Source: JAOTYV01 sp041557595 (GTDB lineage Bacteria > Pseudomonadota > Alphaproteobacteria > UBA8366). Taken from it: a stretch of 21,276 nucleotides of DNA. Position numbers and translations under genes: made by a program. Positions 1-6,787 of the stretch are shown here, in pieces; position 1 is the first letter of the stretch; each line of letters starts with the position of its first letter. Location of the stretch: assembly GCA_041557595.1 (NCBI GenBank), contig JBFFGE010000071.1, positions 1-21,276 of the forward strand, read 5' to 3'. Under the pieces are notes generated by a model, which did not search any database, was not told where the DNA came from, and worked only from the letters and a program-made list of their open reading frames with translations.

Positions 1-321
1 ACCGCGGTGCAGCATGACAGCAAGCCGATCATTCTGGTCGTGAACAACAACCTCTACGGCACCATCCGCATGCATCAGGACCGCGACTACCCCGGCAACG
101 ACTATGCGGTGGCGCTGAAAAATCCGGATTTTGCGAAGCTTGCGGAATGCTTCGGCGCCTATGGCGAGGTGGTCGAAAGGACGGAGGATTTCGCACCGGC
201 CTTCGATCGCGCGCGGAAATCGGGTACGGCGGCGGTGCTGGAATTGCGGGTCGATCCCGAAATGATTACAACGCGCACGACACTCACCAAGATTCGCGAG
301 GCGTCGGGCGGAAAATCCTGA
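1..321 (+). CDS. Thiamine diphosphate-dependent enzyme, C-terminal part (acetolactate synthase-like), 5' truncated
   Basis: This is the last 106 codons of a gene that enters from the left edge; the reading frame is open from base 1 and ends at TGA 319-321. The fragment carries NNNLYGTIRMHQ, which fits the Asn-Asn end of the GDG...NN thiamine diphosphate/Mg binding motif in the C-terminal domain of the acetolactate synthase, benzoylformate decarboxylase and oxalyl-CoA decarboxylase superfamily. The following NPDFAKLAECFGAYGEVV segment and the LELRVDPE strand are also typical of that domain. The GTG at 7 is an internal valine, not a start. The substrate cannot be told from this part; a general acetolactate synthase-like enzyme is the safest name. 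A strong hairpin terminator follows 17 bases after the stop. Confidence 0.85.
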   Translation, partial: TAVQHDSKPIILVVNNNLYGTIRMHQDRDYPGNDYAVALKNPDFAKLAECFGAYGEVVERTEDFAPAFDRARKSGTAAVLELRVDPEMITTRTTLTKIREASGGKS

Positions 322-337
322 CGCTCTATCTCAAATA

Positions 338-363
338 GAAACGGGGCCCGAAGGCCCCGTTTC
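338..363. terminator. Bidirectional intrinsic terminator between convergent genes
   Basis: A perfect stem, GAAACGGGGCC and GGCCCCGTTTC, encloses a CGAA tetraloop. The A-rich left arm and T-rich right arm allow termination in both directions. It sits between the + strand thiamine diphosphate enzyme (ends 321) and the - strand PuuD-like gene (ends 387), so it probably serves both. Confidence 0.85.
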
Positions 364-386
364 CGGTTCGGGATGTCGTGGCTCTA

Positions 387-986
387 CTACACGCTGAACA
401 GGTTCTGTGCCGCGACCATGCAGAACAGCATGGGAATCGACAGCAGCGTGTTGGTCCGCGAGAACAGCATCGCCGTCCGCGCCGATGCGGCCTTCGTGGC
501 GTCGTCCGCCTCGACCATGCCCAGCGCTTTCTGCTGCGCCGGCCAGATGACAACCCAGACGTTGAACCACATGACGATGCCCATCCACATACCGATGCCG
601 ATCATGGTGTGGCCCATCGCCTTGCTGGTGAATCCGAGCGCCAGCGCGTCGACGATATAGCCGTTCAGCCATGCCAGGATGAGGCCGGTAATGAGCGTTG
701 CCATCGCGCCCCAGCGGAACCAGAACAGCGCGGCCGGCGCAATCACCTTGCCGATTGCCGGTTTCTGCTCGTCGGGAATATTCGGCATGTTGGGAATTTG
801 CACGAAGTTGAAGTACCACAGGATGCCGATCCACATGACGCCGCTCAGCACGTGCAGCCAGCGGAAGAAAAACGTCCAGAAGATGACATTGTCGAATTGG
901 GCCGTCGCATAGTATGCGAACAGCAGCACGGCGATGACAAAGCCCGCCGTCACCGTGCGCGATAGATTTGTCAGAATTGCAGCCAT
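387..986 (-). CDS. PuuD-like integral membrane protein (urate hydroxylase membrane domain, no cytochrome c domain)
   Basis: A 199-residue, very hydrophobic protein with about five predicted membrane segments (roughly residues 11-28, 35-60, 85-108, 124-148 and 175-194). Conserved histidines lie in RWLHVLSGVMWIGILWYFN (His45) and GHTMIGIGMWMGIVMWFN (His126), the pattern I associate with the membrane part of the PuuD urate oxidase family. Full-length PuuD also has a C-terminal cytochrome c domain with CxxCH. None is present here: the protein ends FSV at two consecutive TAG codons. The ATG at 984-986 is preceded by GGGGAG about 10 bases upstream. The role may be haem-linked electron transfer or an oxidase partner, but urate oxidation is not established. 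The family call is fairly firm and the function is inference. Confidence 0.75.
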   Translation of the reverse strand: MAAILTNLSRTVTAGFVIAVLLFAYYATAQFDNVIFWTFFFRWLHVLSGVMWIGILWYFNFVQIPNMPNIPDEQKPAIGKVIAPAALFWFRWGAMATLITGLILAWLNGYIVDALALGFTSKAMGHTMIGIGMWMGIVMWFNVWVVIWPAQQKALGMVEADDATKAASARTAMLFSRTNTLLSIPMLFCMVAAQNLFSV

Positions 987-1096
987 GGATATTACACTCC
1001 CCCTAGGTATGATTGCGTGCGACTATACCACAAGTGCTTGTCGGGAAAATATCATTCGACCAACATCTTGCCCAGTGGCCGGCCGGGACATGCCAT

Positions 1097-1945
1097 ATGG
1101 CGCGTAACCATGCGCTTTCCTACTGCGCCGATGAAGTGCGCCGTCACGATCCCGAACGCTTCTTGACCGTGCTGTTTGCACCGGAACGCCACCGGGAATC
1201 GCTGTTTGCCCTGTATGCCTTCAATCTGGAAGTCGCCAAGATTCGCGAAGTGGTGAGCGAGCCGATGCTGGGCGAAATTCGCCTGCAATGGTGGCGCGAG
1301 GCGATTGCGGAAATCTATGCGGCGACACCGCGCCGACACGCCGTGGTCGAGGCGCTGGCTGACGCGGTGCGCAGCGCGGATTTGCCCCGCGACCCCTTCG
1401 AACGGTTGATCGATGCACGCGCGCGGGACCTGGACGAGGAGCCGCCGGCGACATTGGCGGTGTTGGAACGCTATGCGGCGGATACCTCGTCGATCTTGCA
1501 ACATCAGGCGTTGCGGATCCTGGGCGCGGACGGCGAGGCGTCCGGGGCGGCGGCCGGCAAGATTGGCGTTGCCTGGGCGTTGGTCGGCCTGGTTCGGGCC
1601 ATGGGGTTTCATGTCCGCAAGAAGCGCGTGTATCTGCCGGCCGACCTGATCGAACGGCACGGGATTGTGCGCCGTGACCTTATGGAGCTGCGGCGGAGCG
1701 ATGCGCTGTGCACTGCTGTAAAGGAAATATCGGAGCGCGCGTCGGCACTGCTTGCGGAGGCACGGCAAAAGCGGCGCGAAATTCCGCGCGCGGCCTTGCC
1801 CGCCTTGTTGACGGCGCCGCTGTCCGACAGCCATTTGCGCCGGATAGCGCGTGCGGGCTTCGATCCTTTTGCGCCGGAGATCGTTGAGCCGCTTCGGTTT
1901 CCGGGGTTGAAGCTTGCCTGGAGCAGCCTGCGCGGACGGTACTGA
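1097..1945 (+). CDS. Squalene/phytoene synthase family protein, NDUFAF6-like
   Basis: This 282-residue protein has the all-helical trans-isoprenyl synthase fold signature: ALYAFNLEVAKIREVVSEP at about 38-56, GEIRLQWWREAI at about 59-70, and a later AWALVGLVRAMGFH helix. In true squalene and phytoene synthases the first helix carries an Asp-rich DDxxD-type diphosphate-binding motif. Here that position reads FNLE. Such forms are typical of the bacterial relatives of NDUFAF6, a mitochondrial complex I assembly factor, so a non-catalytic or altered role is likelier than carotenoid or hopanoid synthesis. No terpenoid genes are nearby. I chose the ATG at 1097 because homology begins there and GGGA lies about 8 bases upstream; the frame is open to 1013, but the extra 28 residues look non-coding. 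The stop lies 5 bases from the convergent trmFO stop. Confidence 0.75.
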   Translation: MARNHALSYCADEVRRHDPERFLTVLFAPERHRESLFALYAFNLEVAKIREVVSEPMLGEIRLQWWREAIAEIYAATPRRHAVVEALADAVRSADLPRDPFERLIDARARDLDEEPPATLAVLERYAADTSSILQHQALRILGADGEASGAAAGKIGVAWALVGLVRAMGFHVRKKRVYLPADLIERHGIVRRDLMELRRSDALCTAVKEISERASALLAEARQKRREIPRAALPALLTAPLSDSHLRRIARAGFDPFAPEIVEPLRFPGLKLAWSSLRGRY

Positions 1946-1950
1946 CGCGT

Positions 1951-3312
1951 CTACTCTGCGGCGGCGCGTGGCGCCGCCAGCCAATCGTTCCAATCGGCGA
2001 GTGCGCGTTGTGTATAACCCAGCTTACGGTCCCGGCCGCGCGGGCGTTTCTTGCCCGGCACCGGTTCGAGCGGCGGGAACAGACCGAAATTGACGTTCAT
2101 CGGCTGGAAGCTGTCCGGGTTCGCCCCGCCGGTGATGTGGTTCAGCAAGGCGCCCATCGCGGTCGAGGGCGGCGGCGCGGCGATTGTTGCGCCATGCAAT
2201 TCGGCGGCGGCGAAACGCCCGGCCAGAAAGCCGATCGCCGCCGACTCCACATATCCCTCGACGCCGGTGATCTGACCGGCGAAGCGCAGCCGCGGGTCGG
2301 CCTTTAGACGAAGTTCACCGTCGAGCAGGCGCGGGCTGTTCAGGAAGGTGTTGCGGTGAATGCCGCCGAGCCGGGCAAAGCGCGCGTTTTCCAACCCGGG
2401 GATGGTCCGGAAGATGCGGGTCTGTTCGCCGTGTTTCAGCTTGGTCTGGAAGCCGACCAGATTGAACAACGTCCCCAGCGCGTTGTCCTGGCGCAATTGC
2501 AGCACCGCATAGGGTTTTTCCGCGCTGTTGGGATTGGTCAGGCCGACCGGTTTCATGGGGCCGAAGCGCAAGGTTTCGGGACCGCGTTCCGCCATCACCT
2601 CGACCGGCAGGCAGCCCTCGAAATAGGGGGTGATGTCCTCCCATTCCTTGTACTCGATTTTTTCGCCGGTCCGCATCGCCTCGATGAGGTTCTCGTACTG
2701 GGTCCGGTCGAGTGGGCAATTGATGTAGTCCTTGCCTTCGCCCTTGTCGTAGCGCGACTGGAACCACGCCTTGGAAAGGTCGATCGAATCGCGGTAGACG
2801 ATGGGCGCGATGGCGTCGAAAAAAGCCAGCGTATCTTCACCCGTGAGGTCGAGCAGCGTTCGGCTCAACGCAGCGGAGGTGAGGGGACCGGTCGCGATGA
2901 TGACGGACGTCCAATCCGCCGGCGGCAAATCGGTGACTTCTTCCCGTTCCAGGGTGATCAGCGGATTACCGGCAATTGCATCGGTGACCGCGCCGCTGAA
3001 ATTGTCCCGGTCGACGGCGAGCGCCCCGCCCGCGGGTAAACGGTGGGCGTCGGCGCAGCGCAGGATCAGCGAACCGCCACGGCGCATCTCTTCATGCAAC
3101 AGGCCGATGGCATTGTATTCGGCGTCGTCGGAACGGAACGAATTGGAACAGACCAGTTCGGCCAGCCCGTCCGTCCGATGCGCGTCGGTAGCGGTCTTGG
3201 GGCGCATTTCGTGCAGCCTGACCGGCACCCCGGCTTCCGCAAGTTGCCAGGCCGCTTCGCTGCCGGCGAGTCCGCCGCCAATGATGTGCACCGTTTCTCG
3301 GTCTTCGGTCAT
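1951..3312 (-). CDS. trmFO: Methylenetetrahydrofolate--tRNA-(uracil-5-)-methyltransferase TrmFO
   Basis: TrmFO makes 5-methyluridine at position 54 of the tRNA T loop, using methylenetetrahydrofolate as carbon donor and reduced FAD. The protein is 453 residues, the normal length. It opens with the FAD-binding Rossmann motif IIGGGLAGSEAAWQLA (10-25), then LVCSNSFRSD with Cys55 and YFEGCLPVEVMAERG with Cys234. These match the two functional cysteines of the family. Later come GLTNP, GVEGYVESAAIGFLAGR and MNVNFGLFPPLEP, all TrmFO hallmarks that separate it from the related MnmG/GidA. The ATG at 3310-3312 begins the conserved N terminus. A DUF4389 gene lies 149 bases upstream on the same strand and the downstream neighbour is convergent. 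Confidence 0.95.
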   Translation of the reverse strand: MTEDRETVHIIGGGLAGSEAAWQLAEAGVPVRLHEMRPKTATDAHRTDGLAELVCSNSFRSDDAEYNAIGLLHEEMRRGGSLILRCADAHRLPAGGALAVDRDNFSGAVTDAIAGNPLITLEREEVTDLPPADWTSVIIATGPLTSAALSRTLLDLTGEDTLAFFDAIAPIVYRDSIDLSKAWFQSRYDKGEGKDYINCPLDRTQYENLIEAMRTGEKIEYKEWEDITPYFEGCLPVEVMAERGPETLRFGPMKPVGLTNPNSAEKPYAVLQLRQDNALGTLFNLVGFQTKLKHGEQTRIFRTIPGLENARFARLGGIHRNTFLNSPRLLDGELRLKADPRLRFAGQITGVEGYVESAAIGFLAGRFAAAELHGATIAAPPPSTAMGALLNHITGGANPDSFQPMNVNFGLFPPLEPVPGKKRPRGRDRKLGYTQRALADWNDWLAAPRAAAE

Positions 3313-3461
3313 GCGCCGTCCTCAGGTCGAAGCCACTCCATAACAAGGGGCCGCCGCGATGGCACGGTTAAACCGCGTTTGGAACCGGCCAGCAGGCACA
3401 GGAAATGCGTGGAATTGAAGCGTCGAAGCTTCGGCGCGGGATGCCCGGCAATCCGCGGGCC

Positions 3462-3824
3462 TCATTCGGCCTTTGGCGTGATGGCCCTTTTTCTTTTTGG
3501 CTTGCTTTCGGATGCCGGTGCGGCGCCCGGCCAATCTTCTTGCGGGAATGGCATCTCTTCCGTGTTGAAGGTGAGAAATCGCACGATCTGATAGAGATAT
3601 CGGCCAAGTTCGTCGCCGAACGATGTCAGCCGCGCATTGGTTTCGCCTGAAAACAGCTTCCAAAGGAATTGCAGCACCACGACGACGACCAGGACGATTT
3701 CGGCAAGATAGAACGCGACGGCAAACAGAATCATATAGACCAATCGTAACCAGGTGCCGCGGGATTTGAGATTCTCTTTAACCTCTTCGCCCGCAGAGGA
3801 ACCGTTTCCGACGTCGTCGCTCAT
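3462..3824 (-). CDS. DUF4389 membrane protein
   Basis: A 120-residue protein with a short acidic N terminus, one long hydrophobic segment (about residues 25-56), the sequence LQFLWKLFSGETNARLTSFG and then the LTFNTEEMPFPQEDWP stretch. The order RLVYMILF, WKLFSGETN, LTFNTEE, PFP..WP is that of the DUF4389 family, whose function is unknown. The C terminus is basic (KPKRKRAITPKAE) and would lie on one membrane face. The ATG at 3822-3824 has GGGA about 8 bases upstream. It lies upstream of trmFO on the same strand, and cotranscription is possible. The family call is good and no function can be given. Confidence 0.8.
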   Translation of the reverse strand: MSDDVGNGSSAGEEVKENLKSRGTWLRLVYMILFAVAFYLAEIVLVVVVVLQFLWKLFSGETNARLTSFGDELGRYLYQIVRFLTFNTEEMPFPQEDWPGAAPASESKPKRKRAITPKAE

Positions 3825-4044
3825 CTCAATCTTCCCTGCATTTCAATGGATATTGCCGAGTATACGGAATGATATGGGGATCGCCATCGGTCTTGTGAAT
3901 GAATGCGCGCTATATTTTCAATTGGCAACTTCGTCTTTTCCCGATTGACCGGAGCCGCTGGCGATGAAATCCTCACTCCAAGGGCCGCCTGATGGTGCCA
4001 GTCCCGGCGGATCGTGAGCGCGTCCTGGGGAAGGAGCTTCCGCT

Positions 4045-4782
4045 ATGCGCCGACTATGCCTTGCCGTATTCTTCGCACTCATTTTGCCTGCCGCACCGGT
4101 CATCGCCGCGCCGCAAATGCTGGGCGTTTTTGCGACGGGGCCGACCCCGACGCCGCTGCATTGCGCGGACGGGCTATGCAGCGCCGAATTCACGGCGTTT
4201 TGCTTGCAGCAAGAGCGGGATGCGCCGCTTGACGGGACGCCCTACGCGTCGGTCGACCCGACTCAGTTTCAACTGTCGATCCGGGGCGCGGACGGGCTGG
4301 TAAGGACAGTCCAGGCGGAGGACCTGACCATTCGCAGCGCCCGAAACTATGCCGCGCTGCACATCAGCATTCCGGAATCGACGTTGCGCCGGCTTGGCGG
4401 CGTCGAGGCCGCCTTGCATGTTGCGCCGTACACCTCCGTGGAACCGGTCCCGGTGGCGAATGACCCGATGCCGATAACCGATCAAGAACGGCGCCTTGCC
4501 GCCGGCGCGCACCGGAAGATTGGCGAGCGCTACGTCGAAAAAGCCGGCAAGCTGTCCGATACCGCGAAGGCGGCGATGACGATGATTAATGCGCTTTCCA
4601 CCGATTCAGCGGCGCTACCGGCAGAGGATCAGGCCAGGGCGGCGTGGTCGGTTATCGATCCGGCGGGGCTTAACGAAAACAGCCGGGGGTTTTCTCGCGC
4701 AGCGAGTCGAAGCATGCACCACACTGGCCAGAAGCGTCTGGTTCAAGGGCGGCGTCGGGACCTGCCTCAAGAGCTTTCATGA
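4045..4782 (+). CDS. Secreted protein of unknown function, apparently frameshifted near its 3' end
   Basis: As it stands the frame codes for 245 residues. A signal peptide is clear (MRRLCLAVFF, then ALILPAAPVIAA, cleavage near residue 22). The mature protein starts with a cysteine-containing patch (Cys40, Cys45, Cys53: HCADGLCSAEFTAFC), suiting a periplasmic disulfide-bonded domain. AAGGAG lies 9 bases before the ATG. I do not recognise the family. The last 30 or so residues (SRAASRSMHHTGQK...) are basic and unlike the rest, whereas the next frame continues a plausible protein to TGA 4838-4840. Removing one base in the GGGGGTTTT run at 4685-4693 joins the two frames into a protein of about 264 residues ending in GDYWAAIGAGL. 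Either this copy is mutated or the base run is a sequencing error. Confidence 0.6.
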   Translation: MRRLCLAVFFALILPAAPVIAAPQMLGVFATGPTPTPLHCADGLCSAEFTAFCLQQERDAPLDGTPYASVDPTQFQLSIRGADGLVRTVQAEDLTIRSARNYAALHISIPESTLRRLGGVEAALHVAPYTSVEPVPVANDPMPITDQERRLAAGAHRKIGERYVEKAGKLSDTAKAAMTMINALSTDSAALPAEDQARAAWSVIDPAGLNENSRGFSRAASRSMHHTGQKRLVQGRRRDLPQELS

Positions 4783-4840
4783 CAGCTTCGTCAGCACGCT
4801 GAATGGCGATTACTGGGCGGCGATCGGCGCGGGGCTTTGA
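4685..4840 (+). other. Out-of-frame 3' tail of the secreted protein gene, with frameshift site at GGGGGTTTT
   Basis: In the +1 frame this stretch reads FLAQRVEACTTLARS followed by VWFKGGVGTCLKSFHDSF and STLNGDYWAAIGAGL. It has two further cysteines and a hydrophobic/aromatic pattern that suits a folded secreted domain. The homopolymer pair G5 T4 at 4685-4693 is the natural slippage point. The stop at 4838-4840 leaves 20 bases to the convergent gene at 4861, a more usual spacing than the 78 bases after the stop at 4782. Confidence 0.55.
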
Positions 4841-4860
4841 CCGGCGCAGCCCGGCTCCGA

Positions 4861-5256
4861 TTAGGCGGCCCAACTTGAACGGCCCTGGATCGCCCAGCGG
4901 CCGTCCTTGTAGGTGACGATATATAGCGATTTGTAGCTGCCGATCACCGATCCGTCTGTGCGATAGCGCGAGAACTGAACCCGGAAATGGACCTTGTCCG
5001 GTCCGGCGTCGACCGGCTCCACATAGTCCCAGGCCGAGCGGCCCCAGTCGGTGGATTGACCTTTCCGATCCCAGACCTGCATTTTCAGATTTTCGGGTTT
5101 CTGCATGACGGTGACGGTATCGCTGTGCAAGCGGACATGCGGGAAGTGGAACCAGCGGGTCCTCAACGCGTCGGCGTCTTCGGCGTTAAAGGCCTCCATG
5201 AAGCCGTCCATTGCGGCCCGCGCGGCGGCAATGTCGTCAGTCAAGCCTGCAGTCAT
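4861..5256 (-). CDS. NTF2-like/SnoaL-type small protein
   Basis: A 131-residue protein with the layout of the NTF2-like (SnoaL/DUF4440) cone fold. An N-terminal helix, AAMDGFMEAFNAEDADALRT, is followed by FHFPHVRL and then alternating strands ending in YIVTYKDGRWAIQGRSS. Many such proteins bind or isomerise small ligands, but no catalytic set can be assigned here. The ATG at 5254-5256 has GAGG about 5 bases upstream. There is no signal peptide, so it should be cytoplasmic. It faces the secreted-protein gene tail to tail, and lies beyond the palindromic repeat from the TRAP binding-protein gene. The fold is fairly certain and the function is unknown. Confidence 0.65.
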   Translation of the reverse strand: MTAGLTDDIAAARAAMDGFMEAFNAEDADALRTRWFHFPHVRLHSDTVTVMQKPENLKMQVWDRKGQSTDWGRSAWDYVEPVDAGPDKVHFRVQFSRYRTDGSVIGSYKSLYIVTYKDGRWAIQGRSSWAA

Positions 5257-5378
5257 CGATCCTCACCGGAAGAGTTGTCGTTCAGGATATGGGAAAAGGC
5301 GAAGTCGGGCGACACATGCCCGGTCAGGACCGGATGGGCTGACGCATCATATGCTGCCCATCCGGTATTCCTGTGCCC

Positions 5379-5446
5379 AGATCAACCTGCCTTTAAATGG
5401 AATCAATTAAAGGCAGAAAAGTTGATCGATTCTAAAAAGATAGAGC
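5379..5446 (+). repeat. 68-bp dispersed palindromic repeat, copy A
   Basis: The segment from AGATCAAC to GATAGAGC matches 12083-12150 at 62 of 68 positions without gaps and in the same orientation. Weaker similarity extends left to 5367. In this copy it folds very well: CTGCCTTTAA pairs perfectly with TTAAAGGCAG around a 10-base loop. After an AAAA bulge, GATCAAC pairs with GTTGATC. It lies between two same-strand genes and has no coding role. It may be a small non-autonomous mobile element or a REP/MITE-type intergenic repeat. Confidence 0.8.
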
Positions 5447-5466
5447 AGCTTCCCTAATCGTTACCA

Positions 5467-5493
5467 TCATTTGCCGGTCGTACCGCCAAATGA
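5467..5493 (-). repeat. Stable hairpin just downstream of the TRAP binding-protein gene
   Basis: TCATTTGCCGGT and ACCGCCAAATGA form a 12-base stem with one mismatch and a three-base loop, beginning 13 bases after the binding-protein stop on the - strand. No T run follows on that strand, so it is not a typical terminator. It may protect the 3' end of the mRNA or act with a terminating factor. Confidence 0.5.
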
Positions 5494-5505
5494 CGCGTAT
5501 CGCGT

Positions 5506-6666
5506 TTAGCTCTTCTTCTTCTTTTTCTTCTTGGCGAAACGGTTGAACCAGCTCGCATATTTCGAGCAGTCGGTTTTTTCCAACTCGGTCGAGCCGAGCG
5601 GGTTGGCGGTCGATGCGGCCTTCGCCTGCTGGACGAACTTGTCGACCCAGGGATTCGCATCCTCCGGGGTTTCCTTCTTCACCCAATCCGTCGTCGCATC
5701 GCCGAGCAAATCGGCCAGCACTTTCTGCTGCGACCCGGTCATGACATAGATGCCGGGCTTCGACGGGTCCGTGGTCTGGTACAGATCGAGGACGCGTTTG
5801 TCGTTGCACCAGTTGATTCGTTTCTGGAACGGAATCACCTCGTCGACGATCAGGTTTTGCAGTGCGGTCTGGGTCGGCTTGTTGAGCGTGTTCCACCATT
5901 TTTCGCTAGCGCCGATCCAGTAATAATCGCCAACCATGCCGTTGATCCCGGCGATGGTGAAATACGGCGCCTGATCTTTCACCGAGATAAACCCGCCGAG
6001 GCTGGTGATCAGCCCGTCGACCACCTTGGTCTGCAGCGCCGGCGGCACGTCGCCGAACGCCATGGTGACCGGGTTAGCGCCCCATTTCTTGAGCGCGACA
6101 TTTTCGGCCGGACCGGTGCTGCGGATCTTCTTGCCCTTGAAGTCGGCGGGTTTCAGCAGCCGCTCGCCGGCGCCGAGGCCGATATACATGCTGATATGCG
6201 CGGTGCCGAAGATCTTTACGCCATGCACCTTCGACATGCGGGTCTTGAGGAATTTGAACGTCTCGAGCTTGTCGAGCGAATTCATCGCGCCCGGCGTGTT
6301 CAGCAGCATCGGGCCGTTGACGATGCTCATATACGGATCGATCTGTGCCGATTTGCCGAACTGGCCCCAGGTCATTTCCAGATTGCCGTCGCGCATCGCC
6401 TCGACCGCTTCGGGTACATTGTACAGCCCGCCCGCGGTGAAGATGCGAAGCTTGCTGCCGGGAATAACTTTGGCAAGGCGCTCCTTGAAGAATTCCTGCG
6501 CGATTGCCGCGGGATGCGGCGGCGGGCTGACATCGGAGGCAATGCGGATGGTGACAGGCTGAAGGTCCTGCGCGGCGGCCGGCGGCGAGAAGGTCAGGCC
6601 AACGGCACAGACGGTCATCGCTGCGAAGCCGAACGAATATTTGAGCGGAATGTGAGAATAGGTCAT
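5506..6666 (-). CDS. TRAP transporter substrate-binding protein, DctP family (orphan)
   Basis: A 386-residue periplasmic solute receptor. The signal peptide spans about residues 1-32, ending in SPPAAAQ. The mature protein has the DctP-family core: FFKERLAKVIPGSKLRIF, GGLYNVPEAVEAMRDGNLEM, and KGKKIRSTGPAE with the arginine that usually contacts the substrate carboxylate. MAFGDVPPALQTKVVDGLIT follows. TRAP receptors hand organic acids to a DctQ/DctM membrane pair, but neither permease gene lies within this window. The protein ends in FAKKKKKKKS, an unusual run of seven lysines. The ATG at 6664-6666 has GGGAG about 10 bases upstream. The ligand cannot be told; a carboxylate is likely from the family. 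Confidence 0.88.
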   Translation of the reverse strand: MTYSHIPLKYSFGFAAMTVCAVGLTFSPPAAAQDLQPVTIRIASDVSPPPHPAAIAQEFFKERLAKVIPGSKLRIFTAGGLYNVPEAVEAMRDGNLEMTWGQFGKSAQIDPYMSIVNGPMLLNTPGAMNSLDKLETFKFLKTRMSKVHGVKIFGTAHISMYIGLGAGERLLKPADFKGKKIRSTGPAENVALKKWGANPVTMAFGDVPPALQTKVVDGLITSLGGFISVKDQAPYFTIAGINGMVGDYYWIGASEKWWNTLNKPTQTALQNLIVDEVIPFQKRINWCNDKRVLDLYQTTDPSKPGIYVMTGSQQKVLADLLGDATTDWVKKETPEDANPWVDKFVQQAKAASTANPLGSTELEKTDCSKYASWFNRFAKKKKKKKS

Positions 6667-6787
6667 GTCGGCGAGTCTCCCTTTTCGTCAATACGGAACA
6701 AGAAAGCTCAACCACCCAATGATGTTATTTGAGTTTTTTTGATTCGCGGTTGCGCTAAATCGTAGCATCAAAGCGGGGCGCGGCAAA

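Noticed and set aside
1960..1978. GGCGGCGC/GCGCCGCC hairpin at the trmFO 3' end
   Set aside because: An eight-base GC-only stem inside the Ala/Arg-rich end of the coding region with no T run; not enough to call a terminator.
3893..3916. TTGTGA and TATATT as a promoter for the secreted protein gene
   Set aside because: The spacer is only 12 bases, too short for a sigma-70-type promoter.
5857..6732. + strand open frame opposite the TRAP binding protein
   Set aside because: Antisense shadow; the - strand frame has a signal peptide and the DctP family motifs.
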